64,000 nucleotides of DNA from Alicycliphilus denitrificans_A (GCF_044792555.1 NZ_CP126238.1:1798001-1862000); one strand, 5' to 3'. Shown: positions 51,609 through 60,606, numbered from the stretch's first letter. The notes: generated from the letters alone by a model not told the origin. Program-made: numbers and translations.

Positions 51609-52616
51609 TTATATACCGTTGTGGTAGCTGGTCACGCGTTCGACCTCATTTTTTGAGCCCAGGATCACGCTCACGCGTTCGTGCAGCTGGGTGGGCTGGA
51701 TGTCGAGGATGCGTTGTTTGCCGTTGGTGGCGGCGCCGCCGGCTTGCTCGATGAGCCAGCCCATGGGGTTGGCTTCGTACATCAGGCGCAGCTTGCCGGG
51801 CTTGTGGGGTTCGCGCTTGTCCCAGGGGTACATGAAGATGCCGCCGCGGCTCAGGATGCGGTGTACGTCGGCCACCATGCTGGCGATCCAGCGCATGTTG
51901 AAGTCCTTGCCGCGCGGGCCTTCCTTGCCGGCCAGGCATTCGTCGATGTAGCGCTTGACCGGTTCGTCCCAGTGGCGCATGTTGCTCATGTTGATGGCGA
52001 ATTCCTTGGTGTCCTCGGGAATGCGCACGTTTTCGCGGATGAGCACGAAGGAGCCTTGCTCGCGGTCCAGCGTGAACATGGCCACGCCGTCGCCCACGGT
52101 GAGTACCAGCGTGGTCTGCGGCCCATAGACGCAGTAGCCGGCCGCCACTTGGTTGGAGCCGGGCTGCAGGAAGTCGTCGTCATGCACGCCGGGGTGGCCC
52201 TCGGGCTTCTTCAGCACGCTGAAGATAGTGCCTATGCTCACGTTCACATCGATGTTGGAAGAGCCGTCCAGCGGGTCGAACATGAGCAGGTATTCGCCCT
52301 GCGGGTAGCGGTTGGGCACGACGTAGATGCCCTCCATCTCCTCGCTGGCCATGGCCGCCAGGTGGCCGCCCCATTCGTTGGCCTCAATCAGGGTCTCGTT
52401 GGCGATGATGTCGAGCTTCTTCTGCACCTCGCCCTGCACGTTCTGGCTGCCGGCGGTGCCCATCACGTCGCCCAGTTCGCCCTTGTTGACGGCCAGTGCG
52501 ATGCGCTTGCAGGCGCGCGCTACCACCTCCAGCAGCAGGCGCAGCTGAGGCGGGATGCGGCCATCCACGCGCTGTTGTTCGACAAGGTAGCGGGTCAGGC
52601 TGATGCGTTCGGTCAT
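51609..52616 (-). CDS. fbp: Fructose-1,6-bisphosphatase class I
   Basis: 335 aa from MTERISLTRYLVEQQ. The metal site FDPLDGSSNIDVNVSIGTIFSV (~114-135), NMRHWDEPVKRYIDECLAG and the sugar-phosphate loop RYIGSMVADVHR-like MRWIASMVADVHRILSRGGIFMYP are conserved. It hydrolyses FBP in gluconeogenesis. AAAGGA lies upstream of the ATG. It is 23 bp downstream of pepN on the same strand and ends close to tRNA-Thr. Confidence 0.96.
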   Translation of the reverse strand: MTERISLTRYLVEQQRVDGRIPPQLRLLLEVVARACKRIALAVNKGELGDVMGTAGSQNVQGEVQKKLDIIANETLIEANEWGGHLAAMASEEMEGIYVVPNRYPQGEYLLMFDPLDGSSNIDVNVSIGTIFSVLKKPEGHPGVHDDDFLQPGSNQVAAGYCVYGPQTTLVLTVGDGVAMFTLDREQGSFVLIRENVRIPEDTKEFAINMSNMRHWDEPVKRYIDECLAGKEGPRGKDFNMRWIASMVADVHRILSRGGIFMYPWDKREPHKPGKLRLMYEANPMGWLIEQAGGAATNGKQRILDIQPTQLHERVSVILGSKNEVERVTSYHNGI

Positions 52617-52639
52617 GGGTAGGTCCTTTTTCCTTTGAG

Positions 52640-55348
52640 TCAATCGGCCAGGGCGCGCGTGACGACTTCGCGCACGTCGTTGGACAGCTCGGGCTTGGCG
52701 GCGATGCGGGCGATGGCCTCGCGCGCGGCGGTGCGGTAGGGCTCGGCCAGTTTCTTCCAGCGGTCCAGCGCGCGCGCCAGGCGGGCGGCGACCTGCGGGT
52801 TGATGGCGTCCAGCTCCAGCACGCGCTCGGCCCAGAATACGTAGCCCGCCGCATCCTGGCGATGGAAGGCTCCGGGGTTGGCGCTGCAGTAGCTGAAGAT
52901 GACGCTGCGCGCGCGGTTCGGGTTCTTGATGTGGAAATCCGGGTGCTTCATCAAGGCCTTCACGGCGGGCAGCACGTTGCCGCCGCGGTCGGTGCCGCCG
53001 GCCTGCAGGGCAAACCATTTGTCGAGCACCAGCGCATCGTCCTTGAACAGCGCATGAAAGCGCGCCAGCGCGGGCTGGGCCAGTTCGTGGCCGCTCGCGA
53101 CCAGGGCCGACAGCGCGTTGAAGCGGTCGGTCATGTTGCCCGCATCCTTGAAGCGCTGGTAGGTCTTGCCGGGCCAGACGGCGTCATGGTTCGTGCGCGC
53201 GGCCAGGCACAGCATGGTCAGCGCCAGGCCGGCGAGTGCGCGCCGGCCGGCGGCGGCGGCATCGGGGCGGTAGGCCCCGCAGGCCTGGTGTTCCTCCCAG
53301 GCCCAGGCCCAGTCGGCGTGCAGGGCCAGGGCCAGTTCGGCGCGCATGGCCTCGCGCACGGCGTGCACGCGCTGCGGGTCCACCACGTCCAACTGCTCGG
53401 CGATGTAGCTCTCGGACGGCAGCGTCAGCACCAGCTCCTTGAAGGCCGCATCCAGCTGCGGGTGGCGCAGCACCGCGCGCATGGCCTGCACCAGGGCAGC
53501 GGGCAGCAGGTTTTGATCAATTTGGCCGTTAGCGCCCGTGGTGACAGCGCTATCAGCTATTGCGTTGATAGCAATGCGCAGCATCAGGCGCTGGCCGGCC
53601 TCCCAGCGGTTGAAGGCGTCGCCGTCGTGCGCCAGCAGGGTGAGCAGCTCGGCGTCGCTAAAGGAGCAGTCCAGCACCACCGGGGCGCTGAAACCGCGCA
53701 GCAGCGATGGCACGGGCTGGCTGTCCACGTTGATGAAGCTGAGCGTGAGGCTTTCCTCGGTCAGCACCACGGTGCGCTCGGCGGCGCCGGCTACGGCCTC
53801 GCCATCGAGCTGCAGCGGCAGGGCGGCACCATGAGCGCCCAGCAGGCCCAGCGTCACGGGGATGACGAAGGGCTGTTTGCTCGGCTGCCCTGGCGTGGCG
53901 GCGCAGCTTTGCGACAGCGTGAGCGTGTAGCGGCGCGCATTCGGGTCGTACTGGCCCACGGCCCGCACATGGGGCGTTCCAGCCTGGCTGTACCAGCGCT
54001 TGAACTGTTCCAGGTGCTGCGCCAGCGGGCTTGCCGGGTTGGCGTCGGCGATCGCCTGCGCGAAGTCGTCGCAGGTCACGGCCTGGCCGTCGTGGCGCTC
54101 GAAGTACAGCTTCATGCCGCGCGCAAAGCCTTCGCGCCCGACCAGGTTGTGCTGCATGCGCACCACCTCGGCACCCTTCTCATAAATGGTGACGGTGTAG
54201 AAGTTGTTGATCTCGACGTAGCTGTCGGGGCGCACCGGGTGGGCCATGGGGCCGGCGTCCTCGGGGAACTGCGCGGTGCGCAGCACGCGCACGTCCTCGA
54301 TGCGCTTGACGGCGCGCGCCGATGGGCTGCCCGCCATGTCCTGGCTGAATTCCTGGTCGCGGAACACCGTCAGGCCTTCTTTCAGCGAGAGCTGGAACCA
54401 GTCGCGGCAGGTGACGCGGTTGCCCGTCCAGTTGTGGAAGTACTCGTGGCCGACCACGCTCTCGATGTTGGCAAAGTCGGTGTCGGTGGCCGTGGCCTCG
54501 CTCGCCAGCACGTACTTGGTGTTGAAGATGTTCAGGCCCTTGTTCTCCATGGCGCCCATGTTGAAGTCGCTGGTGGCGACGATCATGAAGCGCTCCAGGT
54601 CGAGCGACAGGCCAAAGCGCGCCTCGTCCCAGGCGATGGAGGCCATGAGCGAGTTCATGGCGTGCTCGGTCTTGCCCAGGTCGCCCGGGCGCACCCAGAC
54701 CTGCAGCAGGTGCGGCCTGCCGGCGCGGCTGATGATCTGCTGCTCGCGCGCCACCAGCTTGCCGGCCACCAGCGCGAACAGGTAGCAGGGCTTCTTGTGC
54801 GGATCGACCCAGCGCGCGAAATGGCGGCCGTCTTCCAGCTCGCCCGACTCCACCAGGTTGCCGTTACTGAGCAGCACCGGGTATTCGCTCTTGCTGGCGC
54901 GCAGCAGCACGCTGTAGCTGGCCATGACGTCGGGCCGGTCCAGGAAGTAGGTGATGCGCCTGAAGCCCTCGGCCTCGCACTGCGTGAAGAAGGTGCCCTG
55001 GCTCACGTACAGGCCCGACAGCTGGGTGTTCTTGGCCGGGGCGCAGGTGGTGAAGATCTCCAGCGCGAAGGGCGCATCGCCCTCGGGCAGGTTCTCCAGC
55101 ACCAGCTCGCCCTCCTCGATCTTGAACGAGGTGCCGGCGCCGTTGACCAGCACGCGCGCCAGGTTCAGCTCCTGGCCATGCAGGCGCAGGCTCTGCGGGG
55201 CAACGGCGGCGTTGCGGCGCACCTGCATCCTGTTGAGCACCCGGGTCTTGGCCGGGTCCAGGTCGAAGGTCAGCTCGACGCTGTCGATCCAGAACGCGGG
55301 CGGGGCGTAGTCCAGGCGCTGAATGGCCTTGGCTTGTCCTTCTTTCAT
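52640..55348 (-). CDS. pepN: Aminopeptidase N (M1 family)
   Basis: 902 aa, full length for the Gram-negative PepN branch. GAMEN exopeptidase motif (~262) and zinc site HEYFHNWTGNRVTCRDWFQLSLKEG (HExxH-x18-E, ~297-321) are intact, followed by the Ig-like and C-terminal helical domains. A hairpin repeat sits in the helical domain (~592-612, AINAIADSAVTTGANGQID) in frame. The enzyme trims N-terminal residues from peptides in the cytoplasm. The start follows AAGGACAAGCACG. It precedes fbp and follows prfB on the minus strand. Confidence 0.96.
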   Translation of the reverse strand: MKEGQAKAIQRLDYAPPAFWIDSVELTFDLDPAKTRVLNRMQVRRNAAVAPQSLRLHGQELNLARVLVNGAGTSFKIEEGELVLENLPEGDAPFALEIFTTCAPAKNTQLSGLYVSQGTFFTQCEAEGFRRITYFLDRPDVMASYSVLLRASKSEYPVLLSNGNLVESGELEDGRHFARWVDPHKKPCYLFALVAGKLVAREQQIISRAGRPHLLQVWVRPGDLGKTEHAMNSLMASIAWDEARFGLSLDLERFMIVATSDFNMGAMENKGLNIFNTKYVLASEATATDTDFANIESVVGHEYFHNWTGNRVTCRDWFQLSLKEGLTVFRDQEFSQDMAGSPSARAVKRIEDVRVLRTAQFPEDAGPMAHPVRPDSYVEINNFYTVTIYEKGAEVVRMQHNLVGREGFARGMKLYFERHDGQAVTCDDFAQAIADANPASPLAQHLEQFKRWYSQAGTPHVRAVGQYDPNARRYTLTLSQSCAATPGQPSKQPFVIPVTLGLLGAHGAALPLQLDGEAVAGAAERTVVLTEESLTLSFINVDSQPVPSLLRGFSAPVVLDCSFSDAELLTLLAHDGDAFNRWEAGQRLMLRIAINAIADSAVTTGANGQIDQNLLPAALVQAMRAVLRHPQLDAAFKELVLTLPSESYIAEQLDVVDPQRVHAVREAMRAELALALHADWAWAWEEHQACGAYRPDAAAAGRRALAGLALTMLCLAARTNHDAVWPGKTYQRFKDAGNMTDRFNALSALVASGHELAQPALARFHALFKDDALVLDKWFALQAGGTDRGGNVLPAVKALMKHPDFHIKNPNRARSVIFSYCSANPGAFHRQDAAGYVFWAERVLELDAINPQVAARLARALDRWKKLAEPYRTAAREAIARIAAKPELSNDVREVVTRALAD
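53511..53574. repeat. Dispersed AT-rich hairpin repeat, copy 10, inside pepN
   Basis: TTTTGATCAATTTGGCCGTT, AGCGCCCGTGGTGACAGCGC, TATCAGCTATTGCGTTGATA, GCAAT. It carries TTTGGCC-n-AGCGC-spacer-AGCGCTATCAGCTATT, plus an extra TATCA.../TTGATA arm. Translated in frame. Confidence 0.65.
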
Positions 55349-55365
55349 CGTGCTTGTCCTTTTTA

Positions 55366-56470
55366 TTACAGGCCTTGCTTGAGCGAGGCCTCGATGAACG
55401 CATCCAGGTCGCCGTCCAGCACCTTCTGCGTGGCCGAGATTTCCACGTTGGTGCGCAGATCCTTGATGCGGCTGTTGTCCAGCACGTAGCTGCGGATCTG
55501 GTGGCCCCAGCCGACGTCGGTCTTGGTGTCCTCGAGCTTTTGCTGCTCTTCCATGCGCTTTTGCATCTCCAGCTCGTAGAGCTTGGAGCGCAGGCGCTGC
55601 CAGGCCACGTCGCGGTTGCTGTGCTGGCTGCGTCCGTCCTGGCACTGCACCACGGTACCCGTGGGGATGTGCGTCAGGCGCACGGCCGAGTCGGTCTTGT
55701 TGATGTGCTGGCCGCCCGCGCCGCTGGCGCGGTAGGTGTCGGTGCGCACGTCGGCGGGGTTGATGTCGATCTGGATCGAGTCGTCGATCTCGGGGTAGAC
55801 GAACAGGCTGGCAAACGAGGTGTGGCGCCCGCCCGAGCTGTCGAAGGGCGACTTGCGCACCAGGCGGTGCACGCCGGTCTCGGTGCGCAGCAGGCCGTAG
55901 GCGTAGTCGCCCTCGATGTGGATGGTGGCGCTCTTGACGCCGGCTACGTCGCCGGGCGTTTCCTCATCCACCGTGGCCTTGAAGCCCTTGCGCTCGGCGT
56001 ATTTCAGGTACTGGCGCAGCAGCATGCTGGCCCAGTCGCAGGCCTCGGTGCCGCCGGCGCCGGCCTGGATGTCGATGTAGCAGTTCAACGGGTCGGCCTC
56101 TTTGCTGAACATGCGGCGGAATTCAAGTTCCTCGATCAGCGGGCGCAGCTTGTCCGTCTCGGCCTCGATGGTCAGCAGGCCGGCCTCGTCGTCTTCTTCG
56201 CGGCTCATCTCGTAGAGCTCGGCGTTGTCGGCCAGCTCGGCGCTGAGCTTTTGCAGCGTCAGCACCACGGCGTCGAGCGACTTCTTCTCCTTGCCCAGCT
56301 CCTGGGCCTTCTTCGGGTCGTTCCAGCAGGCCGGGTCTTCCAGCGAGGCGTTTACCGTGCGCAGGCGTTCGTACTTGGCATCGTAGTCAAAGATACCTCC
56401 GTAGCTCTTGCGTGCGGTTCGCCAGGTCTTCGAGGGTGTTGCCGATCTGGTTGATGTGTTCTGCTTCCAT
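55366..56470 (-). CDS. prfB: Peptide chain release factor 2 with programmed +1 frameshift
   Basis: 367 aa after frameshifting. The first 27 codons (MEAEHINQIGNTLEDLANRT to the site) end at an in-frame TGA (56389-56387). Skipping the T gives GAC and continues to 55366. The downstream part has the RF2 stop-recognition SPFDSSGGRHTSFASL (tripeptide-SPF region) and the peptidyl-transferase GGQ motif in RASGAGGQHINKTDSAVRLTH. RF2 reads UGA/UAA. Low RF2 favours the shift, giving autoregulation. It is 17 bp upstream of pepN in the minus direction. Confidence 0.97.
56382..56402 (-). promoter_or_regulatory. prfB recoding site
   Basis: Minus strand: CGGAGGTATCTTTGACTACG. The internal Shine-Dalgarno-like GGAGG, slippery CTT T and in-frame TGA followed by C are the classic elements of RF2 autoregulatory +1 frameshifting. 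Confidence 0.95.
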
Positions 56471-56589
56471 GGTGCGGGTGTCCTGTGTGGTTCTTACGGA
56501 ATAACCCGCAATTTTCTCATGGCGCGCACATCGGGGTGCGGCGGCGGCGTTTGCCACAGGAATGCCTGCGGGATGGGGTGTCTGAACTA

Positions 56590-56644
56590 TAAAATAAATA
56601 GCTGCTAACGCATATTTGACGAGCGTTAGCGGCTATTTTTTATA
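56590..56644. repeat. Dispersed AT-rich hairpin repeat, copy 11 (best stem)
   Basis: AAAATAAATAGCTGCTAACG, CATATTTGACGA, GCGTTAGCGGCTATTTTTTA. AATAGC-(TG)-CTAACGC pairs with GCGTTAG-(CG)-GCTATT, flanked by A- and T-runs. Located just after the ddh stop, it probably also terminates ddh transcription on the minus strand. Confidence 0.75.
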
Positions 56645-56652
56645 AATGCTGA

Positions 56653-57666
56653 TTACAGCAGCTGCTCACGCAGCGCGGCCGCGCTCTTGGGCGACAGCAG
56701 GCCCGGCGCCACGTCGAACACGGTCTTGCAGCCGAACTGCCCCGCCTGGCGCATGCGGTGTACGGCGCGCGCGTAGGCCACGAGCACGCTGGAGGTGAAC
56801 TCGGGGTTGCTATCGAGCTGCAGGCGGTATTCGATGACCTGCTTGTTGGCGTCGGAGGTATTGCCGCTGCGGATCACGAAGCCGCCGTGCGGCATGGCGC
56901 CATGCTCGCGCGCCAGCTCCTCGGCCCCTATGAAGTGCACCGTGGTGTCGTATTCGTCGAAGTAGTGCGGCATGCTGACGATGGCCTGGCGCACGGCCTC
57001 GGCGTCGGCGCCGGCCTCCAGCACCACGAAGCATTCGCGCCGGTGCTTCTCGCGCGTGGACAGCTCGGGCCGCACGCCGCTGCGCACCTGGTCCACGGCC
57101 GCGTCGATGGGGATGGTGTACTGCACGCCGCCGGCCACGCCGGGCACGCGGCGCACGGCATCGGAATGCCCCTGGCTTAGGCCCTTGCCCCAGAAGGTGT
57201 AAGTGGCGCCGTCGGGCAGCAGGGCCTCGCCCAGCACGCGGTTGATGGAGAACATGCCGGGGTCCCAGCCGGCGGAGATCAGCGCCGTGGTCTGGCCGGC
57301 CTGCGCGGCGGCATCGACGCTGGCGAAATGCTCTGGAATGCGCGCATGGGTGTCAAAGCTGTCCACCAGGCTGAAATGCGCCGCCAGCTCGGGGCTTTGG
57401 CGCGGCAGGTCGTCCTTGGAGCCGCCGCACAGGACCAGCACGTCGATGGCGCCCTTGTGGCCCATGAGACTGTCCATGTGGTGCACGGCAACGCCCACGG
57501 TCAGGGGCTTGAGCTGCGCCGGGTCGCGGCGCGTGTAGATGCCGGCGATCACCATGTCCGGGTTCTTGGCGACGGCCGCCTCCACGCCGCGCCCCAGATT
57601 GCCATGGCCCACGATGGCGATGCGGATGGGGCGGGCCTGATGGCTGGTGTTGCTGTCGAGATGCAT
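56653..57666 (-). CDS. ddh: meso-Diaminopimelate D-dehydrogenase
   Basis: 337 aa. RIAIVGHGNLGRGVEAAVAKNPDM (NADPH fold), VLCGGSKDDLPRQSPELAAHFSLVDSFDTHARIPEHF and AGWDPGMFSINRVLGEALLPDG followed by FWGKGLSQGHSDAVRRVPGV are the well-known Ddh signature segments. The enzyme reductively aminates tetrahydrodipicolinate directly to meso-DAP, a one-step alternative to the succinylase route for lysine and peptidoglycan. It is monocistronic, with hairpin repeats on both sides (56590 and 57687). No ribosome site is clear; the start at 57666 gives a plausible N-terminus. Confidence 0.93.
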   Translation of the reverse strand: MHLDSNTSHQARPIRIAIVGHGNLGRGVEAAVAKNPDMVIAGIYTRRDPAQLKPLTVGVAVHHMDSLMGHKGAIDVLVLCGGSKDDLPRQSPELAAHFSLVDSFDTHARIPEHFASVDAAAQAGQTTALISAGWDPGMFSINRVLGEALLPDGATYTFWGKGLSQGHSDAVRRVPGVAGGVQYTIPIDAAVDQVRSGVRPELSTREKHRRECFVVLEAGADAEAVRQAIVSMPHYFDEYDTTVHFIGAEELAREHGAMPHGGFVIRSGNTSDANKQVIEYRLQLDSNPEFTSSVLVAYARAVHRMRQAGQFGCKTVFDVAPGLLSPKSAAALREQLL

Positions 57667-57686
57667 GTGCTGCTTACCTTTCGTCT

Positions 57687-57735
57687 TTTAAAAAAATAGC
57701 ATCTTGCGCTTGTCATATAAGCGTCTGATGGGTAT
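57687..57735. repeat. Dispersed AT-rich hairpin repeat, copy 12
   Basis: TTTTAAAAAAATAGCATCTT, GCGCTTGTCATATAAGCGTC, TGATGGGTA. GCGCTT and AAGCG-C form the core around TGTCATAT; outer ATAGCATC and GATGGGTAT pair. It lies 21 bp upstream of ddh. Confidence 0.65.
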
Positions 57736-57837
57736 TTTGTTGATTTTTTGTGCCGCAGGATGCGCCTTGCGCGGGCCGGGCGGCTGACAATTGTCAGGCA
57801 ATGGGCACCAAGGCCCTCCAGCCTCATTCGGGGAGGG

Positions 57838-58060
57838 CGCCTTTGCGGGCAAGATGTTCGACGCGGGCCTGCGCAAGCGGGACGCGCGGCCCGTGATTCA
57901 GGAGCAGGCCATGGCTGTCGGCGTGCTGCCGGTGGACATCACGCAGGAATTGGTGGGCTGCGGCACGCCCGTGATCCCGGCAGGCGACCGAGGTGCGTGC
58001 CAACGCTGCCGGGATGAGCAAACTACGATACACACTGCAACTACTGCACGGCGGGGCCTT
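57838..58060 (+). pseudogene. Possible decayed coding sequence
   Basis: In the 439-bp gap between ddh and the small protein, a plus-strand frame has strongly GC3-rich, protein-like sequence (FAGKMFDAGLRKRDARPVIQ, then LPVDITQELVGCGTPVIPAGD). It appears to shift frame near 57990 into EVRANAAGMSKLRYTLQLLH. There is no start signal and no family I can name. It looks like the remains of a deleted gene. Confidence 0.35.
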
Positions 58061-58105
58061 GCGCACCCGCCAAATCGGCGCCGACCTGGGCGCCTCTAGA
58101 CTCAG

Positions 58106-58273
58106 TTACCAGCGCAACTCGCCTACGCTCCAGCGCTCTGTCCTGGTTTGTTCGAGCTTGGCCGCTGGCGCCGCCGCCCCAGCTTCGTTGCGCCAGCAGT
58201 CGTACAGCCGCTCGCCCGTGGCACCAAGCCAGGAAACGAAGGTCAGCAAGGCGAGGATTTTGACCATCAACAT
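58106..58273 (-). CDS. Small exported or membrane protein (55 aa)
   Basis: ATG at 58273 is preceded by AAGGAG with 7-8 nt spacing. The 55-aa product begins MLMVKILALLTFVSWLGATG, a clear hydrophobic segment with Lys5 before it, followed by ERLYDCWRNEAG and a polar tail ending VGELRW. It starts 13 bp after the SDR stop on the same strand, so it is probably the last gene of the aldehyde dehydrogenase-SDR operon. I know no family. The single Cys-Trp pair and short tail suggest a periplasmic or membrane-tethered peptide. Confidence 0.6.
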   Translation of the reverse strand: MLMVKILALLTFVSWLGATGERLYDCWRNEAGAAAPAAKLEQTRTERWSVGELRW

Positions 58274-58285
58274 GTCTCGCACTCC

Positions 58286-59065
58286 TTAAAAATTGGGCGC
58301 TTCCACGCCGCCATCGACACCCAGGATCTTTCCGGTGATCCAGCCCGCGGCGGGCGAGGCCAGGAACAGTGCTGCCGCGGCTATGTCCTCGGGCTGGCCC
58401 AGGCGCGCCAGCGGCGTGGTACTGACCATGCGCTCCTTGCGCTCGGGCGTCAGGAATGGAGCCAGTGCCTCGGTCATGATGGTGCCGGGCTCGATGGCGT
58501 TGACCCGCACCTGTGGCCCGAAATCCTGGGCCAGGTTGCGCGTGAGCTGGTTCAGCGCCGCCTTGGCCGCGCCGTAGACGCTGAAATGCTTTTGCGCATA
58601 GCGCGCCGCCACCGAGCTGATATTGACCACCGCGCCGCCGCCCGCCTCGCGCATGGCGGGCACGCATTTCTGCGTCATCAGATAGGCGGGGGCGACGTTC
58701 CACACCAGCGCGGCGCTGAATTCGGCGCCGCCCATCTTGAGCGGATGGTTGGGGCCCGTGCCCCCGGCGTTGTTGATGAGGATGGTGAGCCTGCCCAACT
58801 CGGCCACGGTGCGCGCCACCAGGGTGTCCATCGTGGCTTCATCGCTGATGTCGCCCGCCACCGTGATGGCGCGGCGGCCGAGGGCGGCGATCTCACGCGC
58901 GACGGCGTCCAGGTCAGCCTGGGTGCGCGCCGTCAGCGCTATGTCGGCGCCCGCCTGCGCGAGGGCAATGGCGCAGGCCTTGCCAATGCCTTTGCCGGCG
59001 CCGGTGACGACGGCCACCTGGCCTGCGAGAGAAAACAAGGGATGTGCCATAGGGGTCGATTCCAT
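58286..59065 (-). CDS. Short-chain dehydrogenase/reductase (hydroxysteroid dehydrogenase-like)
   Basis: 259 aa, or 254 from the second ATG at 59050. It has the classical SDR layout: cofactor loop VAVVTGAGKGIGKA, NNAGG, catalytic Ser in VVNISSVAARYAQ, Tyr-x3-Lys in VYGAAKAAL, and C-terminal GQPEDIAAAALFLASPAAGWITGKILGVDGG. The TART-x-ADL segment after strand 2 suggests NADP. It lies 3 bp after the aldehyde dehydrogenase stop and before a small exported protein. A steroid alcohol substrate is inferred from surroundings, not residues. Confidence 0.82.
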   Translation of the reverse strand: MESTPMAHPLFSLAGQVAVVTGAGKGIGKACAIALAQAGADIALTARTQADLDAVAREIAALGRRAITVAGDISDEATMDTLVARTVAELGRLTILINNAGGTGPNHPLKMGGAEFSAALVWNVAPAYLMTQKCVPAMREAGGGAVVNISSVAARYAQKHFSVYGAAKAALNQLTRNLAQDFGPQVRVNAIEPGTIMTEALAPFLTPERKERMVSTTPLARLGQPEDIAAAALFLASPAAGWITGKILGVDGGVEAPNF

Positions 59066-59068
59066 GGT

Positions 59069-60496
59069 TCAAGGGGTCAGCGCGCTGCGCAACATTTGCT
59101 CGAATGCGGGGGTGTAGGGCGGCAACATGCCCCATTCGCGGCGCGGGTCGTGCGTGCCTGCGCTGTACACCGAGCGCTGGTGGCTGAACTCCAGAAAACC
59201 TTCGCGCCCGTGGTAGTGGCCCATGCCCGAGGCACCCACGCCGCCAAAGGGCGCGTCGTGCAGTGCGGGGTGCATGGTCACGTCATTGACCGACACGCCG
59301 CCCGAGAGCGTGTGGTCCAGCACCCATTGCTGCTCGGCCGCGTCCTGGCCGAAGTAGTACAGCGCCAGCGGGCGCTCGCCCTGGTTGAGCGCCTCTACTG
59401 CCTCGGCCATGTGCTCGAAAGTGCGCAGCACCATGGCGGGGCCAAAAATCTCGTGCCGTGCGATTTCGCTCTCGGCGCTGGGGTTGACCACCAGGCGCAG
59501 CGGCATCTTGCGCCGGCCCGCCCCCTCGGCGCTGGGCCAGTCGCCCGCCATGGCCACGCGTGCGCCGCGTGCGCCGGCGTCGGCCACGTAGGACTCGACG
59601 CGGGCAAAGTGGTGGGGGTTGATGACCGGGGTGACGTCGGCATTGGTGGCCAGGTCGGGGTAGAGGCCGCCGTAGAACTCCTGCAGCGCGGCGATCAGGG
59701 CCTCGAGCTGTGTGCGGTGCACCCACACGGTGTCGGGCGCCACGCACAGCTGGCCCGAATTCAGGCTCTTGCCCACGGCGATGCGCTCGGCGGCGTTGCG
59801 GATGTCGGCGCTCCGGCCGATCAGCACGGGCGACTTGCCGCCCAGCTCCAGCGTCACCGGCACGAGGTTTCTGGCGGCGGCCTCCATGACCTTCCTGCCC
59901 ACGGCGGTGGAGCCGGTGAACACCAGGTGGTTCCAGGGCTGGGCGGAAAAATCGGCGGCCACGGCGGCGTCGCCCGTGACCACGGCGACCACGGCGGGGT
60001 CCAGGCATGCGCGCACGGCGGCGGCCAGCACCTCGGCCGTGCGCGGTGCGACCTCCGAGGGTTTGAGCACCGCGCGGTTGCCCGCCGCCAGCGCGCTGGC
60101 CAGGGGCGAAAGCAGGGTAAACACTGGCGCATTCCAGGTGCCGATGATGCCGACCACCCCCTTGGGCTGGTAGCGCACCCAGGCGGTGGCGCCGAAGTTG
60201 TCGAACGGGGCGACTGATGGGCGCGCGTCGTCACCCATCCAGCCTGCGAGGTGGTCGCGTGCATGCTTGAGCGAGGCCAGCGAGCCGAGGATGTCGTTCA
60301 TCAGGGAAAACACCGAGGGCCTGCCGCCAAAATCCTCGCCCATGGCGGCGCACAAGGCGTCCGTGTGCTTCAGCAGCATGTCGATCACGCCCTGCAGGCG
60401 CTGCTGGCGCACGCTGGCGGGCACGGGACCCTCCGCGCGGAAGGCGGCTTGCTGGGCGGCCAGGTACTGCGCGGCGGGGGAGGGGGCAGGGGTCAT
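59069..60496 (-). CDS. Coniferyl-aldehyde-type aldehyde dehydrogenase
   Basis: 475 aa from MTPAPSP. ALDH features: PKGVVGIIGTWNAPVFTLLSPLASALAAGNRAVLKPSE, FTGSTAVGRKV, catalytic Glu in VTLELGGKSPVL and catalytic Cys in SLNSGQLCVAPDTVWV, and the C-terminal SGGVSVNDVTMHPALHDAPFGGVGASGMGHYHGREGF typical of coniferyl/fatty aldehyde dehydrogenases. It oxidises an aldehyde to the acid with NAD(P). It is divergent from the MFS transporter; operator C lies between them. It probably processes an intermediate aldehyde of the pathway. Confidence 0.87.
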   Translation of the reverse strand: MTPAPSPAAQYLAAQQAAFRAEGPVPASVRQQRLQGVIDMLLKHTDALCAAMGEDFGGRPSVFSLMNDILGSLASLKHARDHLAGWMGDDARPSVAPFDNFGATAWVRYQPKGVVGIIGTWNAPVFTLLSPLASALAAGNRAVLKPSEVAPRTAEVLAAAVRACLDPAVVAVVTGDAAVAADFSAQPWNHLVFTGSTAVGRKVMEAAARNLVPVTLELGGKSPVLIGRSADIRNAAERIAVGKSLNSGQLCVAPDTVWVHRTQLEALIAALQEFYGGLYPDLATNADVTPVINPHHFARVESYVADAGARGARVAMAGDWPSAEGAGRRKMPLRLVVNPSAESEIARHEIFGPAMVLRTFEHMAEAVEALNQGERPLALYYFGQDAAEQQWVLDHTLSGGVSVNDVTMHPALHDAPFGGVGASGMGHYHGREGFLEFSHQRSVYSAGTHDPRREWGMLPPYTPAFEQMLRSALTP

Positions 60497-60554
60497 CGGG
60501 AATGTCTCCGTTTTCTGGTATGGGTGCCACGTTACCGTACAGGCTTTGCGGGCC

Positions 60555-60574
60555 CATCGTCCAAAAAGACGATG
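60555..60574. promoter_or_regulatory. Putative operator C, perfect dyad
   Basis: CATCGTC (60555-60561), CAAAAA, GACGATG (60568-60574): a perfect 7-6-7 inverted repeat in the 110-bp divergent region between the aldehyde dehydrogenase and MFS genes. It is the best of four related sites and defines the consensus. Confidence 0.55.
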
Positions 60575-60606
60575 CCAGGAAAGGCACCTGTCCAGACCAT
60601 TGCACC

